Shown here: positions 38,507-48,292 of the stretch, piece after piece
Numbering within the stretch: the stretch's first letter is position 1
Layout: each line of letters opens with the position of its first letter
NCBI GenBank assembly: GCA_963575745.1
Contig: CAUYUJ010000344.1
Location: 1 to 64,000 of the forward strand
Direction of reading: 5' to 3'
DNA: 64,000 nucleotides
DNA from: Prorocentrum cordatum
Lineage: Eukaryota; Sar; Dinophyceae; Prorocentrales; Prorocentraceae
Notes under the pieces: generated by a model
Told to the model about the DNA's origin: nothing
Seen by the model: only the letters and a program-made list of their open reading frames with translations
Database searches by the model: none
Position numbers and translations under genes: made by a program

Positions 38507-38562
38507 CGGCAGCAGCGAACGAGCAGACGGGCGCAGCAGCGCCTGAAAGCCAAGACCAAGCC

Positions 38563-38580
38563 GCAGCTTGAGCAAATGGC
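38563..38580 (-). other. Spliced-leader relic of retrocopy B
   Basis: The minus strand reads GCCATTT then GCTCAAG. The known SL has GCCATTTTGGCTCAAG, so two bases are missing and the 5' CCGTA is lost. It lies exactly at the insertion edge next to the 16-bp target duplication. Confidence 0.7.
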
Positions 38581-38791
38581 TATGTTGTTGATGATGGTCA
38601 TCTTCATATTCTTTTTCTTCATCATCATCTTCTTCATCATCATCACCAGCATCATCATCCTCATCATCATCATCATCCTCAGCATCATCATCAGATGTCA
38701 TCATCACCATCATCATCATCATCATCATCAGCATCATCATCATCATCATCATCACCATCAGCATCATCATCATCATCATCATCAGCATCAG

Positions 38792-38832
<41 letters not shown>

Positions 38833-38880
38833 CCACCATCATCATCATCATCGTCATCATCAGCATCATCATCATGGTGA
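38581..38880 (+). repeat. Target duplication followed by (ATC)n microsatellite
   Basis: TATGTTGTTGATGATG (38581-38596), then a TTC/ATC-rich tract that becomes nearly pure (CAT)n with CAG interruptions to 38877. Confidence 0.88.
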
Positions 38881-39157
38881 CGATGATGATCTCCGCGCCC
38901 CCGCGCCCGCGTTCCCTGTTTCACGCCACCCGCCAAGGACTGGTCCAATGGCAGCCCCGCTGGAAAAAATGGCCATTCCGCACCCGTGTCGCCCGCGGAT
39001 GGCGACAACGGTCGAGGAGGGCCTCTGGGCAAGAGCATCCTTCCAGACAGGAAGCCGCCGCCCCTCCAGCACACGGGGCTGCGAGAGATGCTGCAACTTT
39101 TGTTCGTGCGCGGCGAGCACGACTGTTATGATCTCCGCGCCCGCGCGCTCTTTTCCT
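38881..39157. other. Unassigned
   Basis: Mixed sequence between the CAT microsatellite and FB7 copy c. Nothing recognised. Confidence 0.4.
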
Positions 39158-39390
39158 TGAGCAGGGGCCAACCGTCCTGGCATTCCGGTAGGCCTGACCC
39201 GACATTTTCTTAGAACCCAAGATTTTTCGAAAAGCAAAAACAATGTTCTTAGAGCATAAGCCCGATGTGCTAAAACAAGACAGTCTCAGCCAGAAATGCT
39301 CTCATAACATTTCGTGCAGACCACAAAAAGGTTATTAGAACGTTCCTCGGTGGGCCTACAAGCGAGCCAGGACGCTTCGCAACTGCTTGA
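39158..39390. repeat. Foldback element FB7, copy c
   Basis: TTGAGCAGGGGCCAACCG, TAGAACCCAAGATTTTTCGA, TAAGCCCGATGTGCTAAAAC, AAGACAGTCTCAGCCAGAAA and GCGAGCCAGGACGC in the same order as copies a and b. Confidence 0.75.
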
Positions 39391-39504
39391 CTGTGTCGCG
39401 CCCCCCGCCCGTCCTCGGCGCCCGCGCCGCCGCTGGGGGCCCCAATCTGATGGGCTACTCTTCTACCACCACTACCACGGGGGTAGGACGGGGGAGAAGG
39501 GAGG

Positions 39505-39665
39505 ATAGGGGAGGTCCTCCTGCTCCTCCTCCTCCTCGAGCCTCCTCTTCCTCCTCCTGCTCCTCCTCCTCCTCCTCGAGCCTCCTCCTCCTCCTCCTCC
39601 TCCTCCTCCTACTCCTCCTCCTCCTTCCCCTCCTCCCCCTCCTCCTCCTTCTTCTCCCTCTCCTG
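39505..39665 (+). repeat. (CTC)n microsatellite with CTCGAGCCT interruptions
   Basis: A TCC/CTC tract interrupted by two CCTCGAGCCTCCTCTTC-like segments. Confidence 0.85.
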
Positions 39666-39867
39666 CCCATGCCGGTGGTGGTGGATACTCGGCCCACCAC
39701 GACCGAGGGCGGCGCGCCGATGGGCGAGGGCCGGCAGCCCGGGGGGCACGCCGCCGCCCGGCCCCGGTGCGGGCCCGCAGTGCGCGCGCCGGGGGGGGGG
39801 GGCAGCCCGGAACGCGGGCAGCGCGCGTGCAGCCAGAGCGTGTGCGAAGGACGGGCCTGCAGCGTGA

Positions 39868-40028
39868 GGATCCGGAGGGGAAAAACACACGGACACAATT
39901 CATCGTCGATCCCCCAGAACATGTGGCAAAATATGGGAAGTGGGGGGGAAGACAAAAACCCAGAAAATATGAAGGAATATCGGGAATCAAATTATATTTG
40001 TGTGTATTTACTTGTGTGTCCCAGGGCC
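39868..40028 (-). repeat. Dispersed repeat FB6, copy c (reverse)
   Basis: Reverse orientation: AAAAACACACGGACACAATT, ATATGGGAAGTGGGGGGGAA, TTGTGTGTATTTACTTGTGT, CCCAGGGCCCC. Confidence 0.78.
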
Positions 40029-40170
40029 CCTTCAAAAGCGTGTGCGAGGGACGGGCCTGCAGCGTGAGGAGGCAGTCTGGAGTGCACGGCAGAACTTCGG
40101 GGTCCGCCTCACGGGCCTATCCCACAAAGGGAAAGGACGACAGAGACGACGACGAACGAACGACGAAGAG

Positions 40171-40971
40171 GACGGCTCGAACGGACAAGCCCCTCACGCA
40201 CGCCGACAGGGTCGGCGGAGCTCTGGCCTCTGCGGGCCACTGCTGGGAAACCCCTGCGGTACGAAAACAGCCGCCGGTCCCAGGCAACTGGTCGGTAAAC
40301 CTGGGCCTATCCCGCTGAGGCAGGACCTCGGGGTCCACCTCACGGGCACGGTGAGGTCGCAATTGAACTGATTCGATTCGTTACTGTTTAGTGCATTCGC
40401 TCTCTCTCTCTCTCTCAGGCTACGGTCCACTTCATGAGCTTGCCTGTCGCAGGTCGGCTCGCGGGGTGTTCCCGGTTTGCCCGGCGACTCTTGGAATCGC
40501 ACGGCAGTTGAGGACGTGCAGTGTGGAGCTCATCTGTCCTGGATGCAGGAGCATCTGACACACCTGGGGGTCCACGCTGTGAGGACACGTGGCGTCGGGG
40601 GTCAGGCGCGCGCGCGCGGCTTTCACGGGGCGCAGCGGGGGGCCAGAGCGCCAAGACTACGCAGAGGCCGCCGCTGGCCGCAGCCGCGTGCGACGATCGG
40701 CAGGCCGCGCAGTCCAAGGGCTGCTCTCTTGCCTGTATGGCTGCTCTCTTGCGTGCAGCCGCTTCCCCAAGGTTGCCCCTTGCAGACATGATCGCGGCGT
40801 GAACAAAAAGCAGGACGGGAGGTTTTTGGCCGTTTTCGGCCCCTGGGAGCCCTCGCCGGGCCCCGGGACCGTCAGAAAACCACCCAGGACGGTAAAGGCG
40901 GTCCCGGGGAAAGGGCCGGGACTTCCAGGGGCCGCGCATTGAACAAATCAGGATGTCGTCGCATGTCTGGG
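40171..40971 (+). repeat. Left arm of large inverted duplication
   Basis: About 800 bp whose reverse complement is 43220-44022, nearly identical by eye. Differences noticed are three or four single bases and (TC)8 here against about ten GA units in the other arm. It contains an FB8 element in minus orientation at 40795-40971, whose end is the inner edge of the arm. Open frames in it have exact partners in the other arm simply because the DNA is duplicated. Confidence 0.93.
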
Positions 40972-41397
40972 GACAGAACGCGTGGTAGGGACGAGTGGTG
41001 CTGGACGCAAAACCCTTGGAGGCCGAAGTTGTTTTTTTGTGGACGACGGACGGCCAGGGAAAGCGGCAGCCTCTGGACTGTAGGGGCCAGTCTTTGTCCA
41101 CACCCAGTGCGCCTCGGGCTTCTAGGGGAGAGAGCATGACACTCCAACCTGCAGTGGATATGGACACAAGTCTTGCCTGCAATGCGCGCCAAGGGGGGCA
41201 GCCCAGAGGCCCAATGTCTCGAGTTCTTCAATGTGGCATCCCCTAGGACGAGTCCAGGCCGAGGATTAGATCGGGTGAGGATCGATCGAAAATCTCTGAG
41301 ACCTGGCGGCTCTGGAGGCTGCCTCGGGCGCCGCGGCCTTCTCGAAGCGTTCCGGAACGCTCGAGAGCGTCCCACAGCGCTCCGGAAGAGATGTATC

Positions 41398-41575
41398 CCT
41401 GTCCCAGCCCCGCCCGATCCTTAGAACCTCGAACCCCTCCTGGGGACAAGAGTTTCGTCCAGAGTCGTTGTTTCACGGTCCTGGGGGCCCGGCGGGGGCC
41501 TCTCTGTAGAGGCCGAGAACAACCTCCGTCTTGATTTCTTTTTTTGTTCAATGCGCACCTTGGATCTCTGGGAAG
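41398..41575 (+). repeat. Foldback element FB8, copy e (left end lost)
   Basis: GTTTCACGGTCCTGGGGGCC, GAGGCCGAGAAC and CACCTTGGATCTCTGGG at the right end; the left CCAGAGATCC is not present. Confidence 0.65.
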
Positions 41576-41646
41576 GCGGCCTTCTCAGAAATCCAACGTG
41601 TTGCAAACGTGCAGGCGGAGGTTTTTGGCTGTTTTCGGCCTCTAAT

Positions 41647-41830
41647 CGGCTACACGTAAGAGTGACCCTGGGTAAGAGTGACCTTTGGTGCGCGGCTTTT
41701 GGGGGGCCGCGGGGAGGCCAAACCTAGGTGCGCTAGCCACTGCTACCGCTTCGCGTTCGGCCATCCGGGGGCCCATCAGTGCCCGCACTAAAGGTCACTC
41801 CGGCGAAAGGTCACTCTTACGCCCAGTCGA
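41647..41830. repeat. Foldback element FB3, copy a
   Basis: Left CGGCTACACGTAAGAGTGAC; right CGGCGAAAGGTCACTCTTAC then GCCCAGTCGA. The right end reversed is CGACTGGGCGTAAGAGTGAC, a terminal inverted repeat. The interior has ACTGCTACCGCTTCGC and TTCGGCCATC, shared with 50765-50952 and 62820-63002. Confidence 0.85.
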
Positions 41831-41839
41831 TCTAAGGGC

Positions 41840-41955
41840 CCTCGCAGGCCCCCGGGACCGTCAAAAGAGGAATGGGGATGAGACGCCCTTCCCCAGGAAT
41901 GGTCGAGACTTCCGAGGACCACGCGTTTGAAAAAAACATTGGATATCTGGGTTCT
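41840..41955 (-). repeat. Foldback element FB8, copy f (reverse, partial)
   Basis: CCCCCGGGACCGTCAAAAGA, CCCCAGGAATGGTCGAGACT, TTGAAAAAAACATTGGATAT then CTGGGT. Confidence 0.65.
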
Positions 41956-42367
41956 CAGTAGTAGGCCACAGGCGAACCTTCCCCCACCTCCTCCCTTGGA
42001 AATCGTGGGGTGGTGGGGTAGGGTTTGCATGTGGCATCCTACCCACAGAGCTCCCCAGACATCCGACGACACGATATCTGCAGTCTGGGCAATTCCCCTG
42101 GATTTCGGCCTCTCACGGGCCTGATATACCGGGCCCAGGGATGACAACAAGATGACCCGGGCCGCAAAGCTACCCCTGGGGAAGGGGCTGGGAGCCCTGA
42201 GGCCGCGGATTGATCAACATCCTACCAGAGGATGCCTTGGTCAGAAACTCGCCAGCCTTCCGAGAAATGTCCTAGAATGATGTTGTCCTCATTGTTCGCA
42301 AGGACCACATCTCAGGGATAGTTTCGCACGTCAGTTTATTGTCTATCGGAACATCGTAATCCTAAAC

Positions 42368-42589
42368 TTAGGTCGGACATGTCCCTCTACAGGAGGAATA
42401 ATCGAAACTAGCCAAACCAATAGTCAGGGGACGATGTTGTTTGACTATGTTTGACCATGTTGGTGCATGTTTTGATGTGTATGCATGTATGTATGTATGT
42501 ATGCATATAAATATACATAAACATATATATAGATATGTGTGTTTTATCTCTCGTCCAAAACCCGCCTGTAGGGGGACGTGCCCGACCTA
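42368..42589. repeat. Foldback element FB1, copy e, with internal (GTAT)n expansion
   Basis: Left TTAGGTCGGACATGTCCCTC then TACAGGAGGA; right CCGCCTGTAGGGGGACGTGC then CCGACCTA. The interior holds ACTATGTTTGACC and a ATGTATGTATGTATGC/ATAT simple repeat that lengthens it to 222 bp. Confidence 0.82.
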
Positions 42590-43219
42590 TGCCTAGAAGC
42601 CTTCTCCGAAGCCGCGCCGCCTTCCGACAAACAACCGCCCCGCCTCCCGTCGCCCCCCCTCGGCGTGCTGGGGCGAAGCTCGGGCCCGGGGCTGGCCCAG
42701 ACGCCCTGGCCTCCTCGCGCCGTGGGCCGCACGACGAAAGGTTGCCGTTAGAGCAAAAAGACCCAAAGCCAGCACCAAAAAACAAGCATCAACACCAGAA
42801 ATAAGGGGTCTGCCTCAACCGGGGCGAGGGGGTCCTAGATGTTGGTGTTGGTGGTAATCTTCTGACGCCCAGGGAGCCCGAATGTTATCACCATCACCGA
42901 GATCGGGATCATGCACCCTCGATGGAGGCACACTGCCGATATTGGCGTTGGTGTTAATTTCTTGGCCTCCGATATGGGCCGTTGTCGGCATCCGAAGGCT
43001 CTCGCTGGACCCTGGGGCCGCCAGAAAGTGACTCGGGATGAGAATCCCGTCCGTGGACGACGTCGGAGGTCCTGGGTGCGTTGCCAAAGCGCACCAAACA
43101 AGAGAGCGCGGTAGGGAAGCAAGCCCCTCGGGTGCCCGAGTCTGGGGACTCTTGCAGCGGCGTGCGGCGGGCGAAACTGCTTGGGGACGGGGGACGGGAC
43201 CAAGAGGCAAGGATGCAAG

Positions 43220-44022
43220 CCCAGACATGCGACGACATCCTGATTTGTTCAATGCGCGGCCCCTGGAAGTCCCGGCCCTTTCCCCGGGACCGCCTTTACC
43301 GTCCTGGGTGGTTTTCTGACGGTCCCGGGGCCCGGCGAGGGCTCCCAGGGGCCGAAAACGGCCAAAAACCTCCCGTCCTGCTTTTTGTTCACGCCGCGAT
43401 CATGTCTGCAAGGGGCAACCTTGGGGAAGCGGCTGCACGCAAGAGAGCAGCCATACAGGCAAGAGAGCAGCCCTTGGACTGCGCGGCCTGCCGATCGTCG
43501 CACGCGGCTGCGGCCAGCGGCGGCCTCTGCGTAGTCTTGGCGCTCTGGCCCCCCGCTGCGCCCCGTGAAAGCCGCGCGCGCGCGCCTGACCCCCGACGCC
43601 ACGTGTCCTCACAGCGTGGACCCCCAGGTGTGTCAGATGCTCCTGCATCCAGGACAGATGAGCTCCACACTGCACGTCCTCAACTGCCGTGCGATTCCAA
43701 GAGTCGCCGGGCAAACCGGGAACACCCCGCGAGCCGACCTGCGATAGGCAAGCTCATGAAGTGGACCGTAGCCTGAGAGAGAGAGAGAGAGAGCGAATGC
43801 ACTAAACAGTAACGAATCGAATCAGTTCAATTGCAACCTCACCGTGCCCGTGAGGTGGACCCCGAGGTCCTGCCTTAGCGGGATAGGCCCAGGTTTACCG
43901 ACCAGTTGCCTGGGACCGGCGGCTGTTTTCGTACCGCAGGGGTTTCCCAGCAGTGGCCCGCAGAGGCCAGAGCTCCGCCGACCCTGTCGGCGTGCGTGAG
44001 GGGCTTGTCCGTTCGAGCCGTC
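43220..44022 (-). repeat. Right arm of large inverted duplication
   Basis: Reverse complement of 40171-40971. Similarity continues outward, weakly and with gaps, to about 44077 (40127 on the left). The inner edge starts with CCAGACATGCGACGACATCC, the terminus of an FB8 element (43221-43410). Confidence 0.93.
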
Positions 44023-44342
44023 GGTCGTCTCCGTAGTTCGTTCGGCGTCGTCTCCGTCGCCCCCTTTCCCTGCGGCACCCATTTCCCTGGGCACGTCGCC
44101 GCTCTCTCACTTTTCCTGGGTCCTCCTCCTCAAGCGCGCCAGCCAGAGCGAAATTGAGCTACGTCGTGCTTCCGTCGATGGGCAGTCCCTTCCCTTTGAT
44201 CCCTCCCCCGTCGGGGGCGAGGGGCACCGGAGGTGGTCGCCACCCAAATACGACTCCCCCCCAGGGGATCCTGGGTCCCAAAGCAGCCCCAGACGGGCCA
44301 CGAGTGCCCGAAGAGGCCCCCAGGACGGTCCTACAGAAGGGG
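44023..44342. other. Unassigned region beyond the inverted duplication
   Basis: The first 55 bp still resemble the outside of the left arm; the rest is mixed sequence with no recognised gene. Confidence 0.4.
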
Positions 44343-44512
44343 CGTTGACCTGAGGAACCCTAAATAAGGAACGAGGCCTCTTTTTCCCATAAGTTTAACT
44401 TCGATTTCCCATCGAAACCCTAAGCAAAACCAAAGGCGAACTGCAAAACAACTAAGGAGCACCGAGCCCCTCCCCAACGAAAAGGGTTCCTTCCTCAGTG
44501 CCCCGACTGTAG
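44343..44512. repeat. Foldback element FB11, copy b
   Basis: GCGTTGACCTGAGGAACCCT at left; AAAGGGTTCCTTCCTCAGTG then CCCCGAC at right. CTACAG just outside the left end is mirrored by CTGTAG outside the right, so the inversion is slightly longer than in copy a. Confidence 0.75.
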
Positions 44513-44524
44513 AGGGTCCCGAAT

Positions 44525-45065
44525 CGCCGAGCGATCTGTCCAAGACTCGAGACGCCTTGACGGCCTCCAGACGGCCCACGAGGCCTGCAAGAAGGCCCAA
44601 GAGGCCTCCGGGAGCACTCCCAAGAAGATCCAAAGAGGCAACATTCGTGAATTCTCGTAGGTTTTTTTTTTAATTGTCGCGTTCTCGCCTCTTCCGCTTC
44701 CCGACGCTCCAAGACGGCCCAAGAGGCCCCCAATATCGCTCCCAAACGGCCCCAAGTGCTCCAAGAGGCTTCCAAAATGGTACAAAAGGGCCCCACGACG
44801 GCCCGAGACGCCTCCAAGACATGCCAAGAGCCAAGGGGCACCCAAGACGGCCGTCCAAACGGAGGACCCGAACGGACGTCTCGAGCCCTCGCCCCCGAGA
44901 AGCTCTCAGAAGGCCCCAAGAGGCCTCCAAGACGCCCCCAAGAAGCCCCCACGAAGCCCCCAAGAGGCTCCCAAGAGGCCCCCCAGGAGTCTCCCGAAAC
45001 GCTCCCAAACTGCCCACCAGAGGCCCTCGAAAGCGTTCCGAAAAGACCCCGACAAGCATCCCTAG
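44525..45065 (+). repeat. Degenerate minisatellite of CCCAAGAGGCCTCC-like units
   Basis: More than twenty imperfect units of about 15-25 bp built on CCAAGA(G/C)G(C/G)C(T/C)(T/C)C. A 10-bp T run lies at 44662-44671. Frames through it are repetitive and are not taken as genes. Confidence 0.7.
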
Positions 45066-45184
45066 AACTCTGACCCACGTCAGCGTCGTCCTCGTCGTCG
45101 CCTTTTGCACCCGCGGAGGGTTCGGATATCCGCTCATCGCTAAGAGGAGATGGGTGATGGAGGGGAGGCTCCCCCATTGGAGGC

Positions 45185-45437
45185 CCCCCCCATCACCCTT
45201 CCCCCCCTCCTCCCTCTGCTCCTCAACCTCCTCATCCTCTTTCTCCGCCTCGTCTTCATCGTCCTGCACCTGCTCATTGCCCTCCTCGATCTAATCCTGC
45301 CCCAACTCCCCCTCCGCATCCTCCTCCGCATGCTCTTCCTCATTCCCCTCCTGCTCTACCGCGTCCCCCTCCTCCTCCTCCTCCTCCTCCTCCTCCTCTC
45401 CTCCTCCTCCTCCTCCTCCTCCTCCTCCTCCTCCTCC

Positions 45438-45468
<31 letters not shown>

Positions 45469-45609
45469 CATCCTCCTCCTCGTCCTCGTCCTACTCTTCC
45501 TCCACCTCCTCACCCGTTCCCTCCTCCTCACCCCCTCCATCGCATGCCCCTCCTCCTCATCACCATCCGCGTTTGTAGTATCACCATCATCATCATCATC
45601 AGCATCATC

Positions 45610-45641
<32 letters not shown>

Positions 45642-46004
45642 CATCATCATCAGCATCCTCATCATCAGCATCATCGTCATCATCATCATCATCATCATCA
45701 CCATCATGATCATCATCAGCATCGGCATCACCTTCATCATCATCAGCATCATCATCATATTCATCATAATCAGCATCAGCAGCATCAACATCATCATCAG
45801 CATCATCATCATCAGCATCATCATCATCCGCATCCGCATCCTCCTGATCATCCTCCTCATCATGCTCCACGCCCTCCCCCGCGTGCTCTTCCCCCAGTGC
45901 TCCGCAACCTTACCTCGACCTGTTCCTCCCTATCCTCCTCCTCCCCATTCTCCCCCTGCCCGTGCTCCCCCTCTTCCTCCTCCGCATCCTCCTCCTTATG
46001 CTGG

Positions 46005-46050
<46 letters not shown>

Positions 46051-46350
46051 GATCATCCTCAGCATCATCAGCAGCACCAACATCATCATCATTATCATCA
46101 GCATCAGCATCACCATCATCATCACCATCATCAGCATCATCATCAGCATCATCAGCATCATCAGCATCGCCATTCATCATCATCATCATCAGCAGCAGAA
46201 TCATCATCATCAGCAGCATCAGCATCAGCATCATCATCATGATCATGATCATGAACATGATGATGATCATGATCATCATCATCACCATCACCATCATCAT
46301 CATCATCATCATCGTCATCATCATCATCATCATCAGCAGCAGCATCATCA
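45185..46350 (+). repeat. Compound microsatellite: (TCC)n then (ATC)n
   Basis: TCC-rich DNA from about 45190 to 45545 (purest 45365-45435) changes to (CAT/ATC)n at 45440-45470 and 45586-45845. TCC-rich spacers follow at 45850-46000, then (ATC)n to 46350 with CAGCAG interruptions. The TCC-to-ATC switch occurs at least twice. Confidence 0.9.
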
Positions 46351-47107
46351 TTTCGACATGCGCGCGCGAAGCCCTTTTGCAGCATTGTCTGGAAATCTTG
46401 TAAAAAACTGGCGTTCTAAAGACTTCGCAAGAGCGCGCGCTCATGTTTTTTTTTCCAGATCCGTGTTGCGAAACCCTGTGTCGTTGTACGATTGTTGGAC
46501 ACTCGAGTTTGAAATCCTTCCAGTTACTGAGGTTTTTGGAAGATTTGGGCATGCGCGCACGACGACGCGCGCGTGCACGTCGTCGAATTGTTGACACGGA
46601 AGGTTTGAAAACTTGTGTTGTGATAAACGAATATGCGCGCATAGTATTTCTTGCAAGGGACCCGAGGGGGGCAGATACCGGCCACCCTGGGAAGGTGTAA
46701 CTTCATATTTAGGATGGACGATGGGGCAGAATCATATGTAAACTGCAGTACCAAAAAAAGGTGGTCTTTCAGTCCAGGGGGGAGGGTGGTAGAACCTCTC
46801 TTTTTTTTAGAAAAGGAGAATATACGGGGTGTTGGCTGTAGTGTGCAGTATACGCGGCGCAAGCTGAGAGAAGCCACGTGGCGCAAGCTGAAAGCAGCCA
46901 CGAGCCACGAAAGCACACGCACAGTCCAGGGAACAGAACCCGAACGAACAAGAACGGCACGCCACAATATTGTCGTGATTGCTTTGCGACGCGAGGGGGC
47001 TGGGCCGCTCTTACTCAGCTTTACTGGGCGCAGTGGCTGGCACCCTCTGATGGGCCGATTTCCCACCTCCACTACCCTGGGTTGGACGGGGGGGGAGAAA
47101 GGATGAG
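46351..47107. other. Unassigned, comparatively AT-rich mixed region
   Basis: No gene recognised. It contains TTTTTTTTTCCAG at 46446-46458, which resembles a 3' splice site but has no coding exon after it, and an imperfect palindrome GACGACGCGCGCGTGCACGT at about 46560. Confidence 0.4.
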
Positions 47108-47415
47108 GAGGTCCTCCTCCTGATCCTCCTCCTCCTCCTCGCCCTCCTCCTCCTACCTCCTCCTCCTCCTCCTCCTCCTCCTCCTCCTCCTCCTCCTCCT
47201 CCTCCTCCTCATCCTCATCCTCCTCATCCCCTCCCCCCTCCTCCTCCTACCTCCTCCCCTCCTCCTCCTCCTCCTCTCCCTACCTCTCCTCCTCCTCCTC
47301 CTCCTCCTCCTCCTCCTCCTCCTCCTCCTCCTCCTCCTCCTCTTCCTCATACCTCCTACCTCCTACCTCCTCCTCCTCCTCCTCTTCCTCCTCCTCCTTG
47401 TCCCTCTCCTACCCA
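47108..47415 (+). repeat. (CTC)n microsatellite
   Basis: About 300 bp of CTC/TCC units with CAT, ACC and CCC interruptions. Confidence 0.92.
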
Positions 47416-47577
47416 TGGTAGTCCTAGTGGAAAACCTGCCCAGCACCCTCGGACCAGGCCCTCGAGGGAAGGGGGGCGGCACGAGGCGCCGATACGGCCA
47501 GCGTCCCGCGCAGGGGACTCCCAGAGGCCGCCTCTCTCCGGGCCCCCGACGCCGTACCTTTCTCCACGGACCCAACC

Positions 47578-47744
47578 TTAGGGCGAGCCTGTCCTCCTAC
47601 AAGCGGATTTTGGACGAAATATTGTATTAACCAAATAAAGCTCAAACATAATCACACAACTAGCTAATTAGTAGAACAATCGCCCCCAGAGTATGTTTGG
47701 ACTAATATCGAACATGCCCCGCGTAGATGAACACGCCCGACTTA
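47578..47744. repeat. Foldback element FB1, copy f
   Basis: Left TTAGGGCGAGCCTGTCCTCC then TACAAGCGGATTTTGGA; right CGCGTAGATGAACACGCCCG then ACTTA. AT-rich interior. Confidence 0.78.
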
Positions 47745-47753
47745 ATTCAAACA

Positions 47754-47792
47754 CCCCTCGCGTCGTGAGAAGTCTTTTCACGACGCGAGGGG
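47754..47792. other. Perfect 15-bp hairpin
   Basis: CCCCTCGCGTCGTGA, a 9-nt loop, then its exact complement TCACGACGCGAGGGG. It lies 10 bp after FB1 copy f. Confidence 0.85.
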
Positions 47793-47833
47793 GTTGGGTC
47801 TGTGGAAGAGGCCCCCAGGGGCCGATCATTTGA

Positions 47834-47872
47834 AGAAACCGTTCGTCGTTCTTAGAACGACGAACGGCTTCT
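47834..47872. other. Second near-perfect hairpin
   Basis: CCGTTCGTCGTTC, loop TTA, GAACGACGAACGG. The stem extends to about 18 bp with one mismatch (AGAA..TTCT). Confidence 0.85.
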
Positions 47873-47959
47873 GCGAGTTATCGGCCCCCTGGAGGCCCTC
47901 ATCTGGCCCCAGGACTGCTCGGGATGAACAACCCTGTCCCGAGGCAGTGGTCTTATATG

Positions 47960-48118
47960 AAGGGGCCCTGGGACATACAAATAAATACACACAAATAAAA
48001 AGATTCCCCATATTTTCCATATTTTGTGGATTTTCGTCTTCCCCCCACACTTCCCATATTTTCCCATATTTGCTGGGAATCGCCGATGAATTGTGTCTGT
48101 GTGTTTTCCCTCCTGAGT
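47960..48118 (+). repeat. Dispersed repeat FB6, copy d
   Basis: GGGGCCCTGGGACATACAAA, AAATACACACAAATAAAAAG, CCCCCACACTTCCCATATTT, GTGTCTGTGTGTTTTCCCTC. Confidence 0.8.
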
Positions 48119-48137
48119 ATAGTAGAGGAAGATCAAC

Positions 48138-48292
48138 TGCATAGACACAAATTTTTGGCGCTCCGCGCGGGTCTTGTGGCTCTGCGCCGGAGTCCCCCCC
48201 CCTGGCGCGCTCCGCGCGCCAGGTCCGGCGACGGAGGCGCCGCCGCGGATCCAAGAAATCCGCGCGGAGCGCCGGAAGTCAACGCTTATGCG
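48138..48292. repeat. Foldback element FB5, copy b
   Basis: TTTGGCGCTCCGCGCGGGTC at left; TCCAAGAAATCCGCGCGGAG then CGCCGGAAG at right. The centre is CTGGCGCGCTCCGCGCGCCA. Confidence 0.8.

Larger units (their letters stand above)
37441..38580 (-). mobile_element. Processed retrocopy B of a spliced-leader mRNA
   Basis: A 1.14-kb minus-strand insertion between 16-bp direct repeats. Its 5' end is GCCATTT-GCTCAAG, a shortened SL (first bases missing, two internal bases deleted). A 56-nt leader, an ORF (38506-37571) and about 130 nt of 3' sequence follow. No A tail is visible, so the 3' end may have been trimmed or internally primed. Confidence 0.78.
40972..43219. other. Spacer of the inverted duplication
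   Basis: 2.25 kb containing FB8 copies (41398-41575 and 41840-41955), FB3 (41647-41830) and FB1 (42368-42589). The remaining sequence has no recognised gene. Confidence 0.7.

Noticed and set aside
38598-38875. Poly-Met/Asp/His frames in the CAT microsatellite, including an N-terminal extension of the retrocopy B ORF to 38875
   Set aside because: The extension lies outside the retrocopy, upstream of its SL relic, and is pure CAT repeat. The start at 38506 is the first ATG after the SL.
40415-43776. Pairs of identical 93-255 residue open frames at 40415-41182 and 43081-43776 and their opposite-strand partners
   Set aside because: Identical only because the DNA is an inverted duplication; every frame on both strands is equally conserved and none has a domain.
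40171-44022. Inverted duplication as a pair of LTRs or a DNA transposon with a transposase
   Set aside because: The arms are inverted, not direct, and the spacer has no transposase or other long coding frame.
46446-46458. TTTTTTTTTCCAG as a 3' splice site
   Set aside because: No coding exon, donor site or homologous protein follows within reach; kept only as a note.
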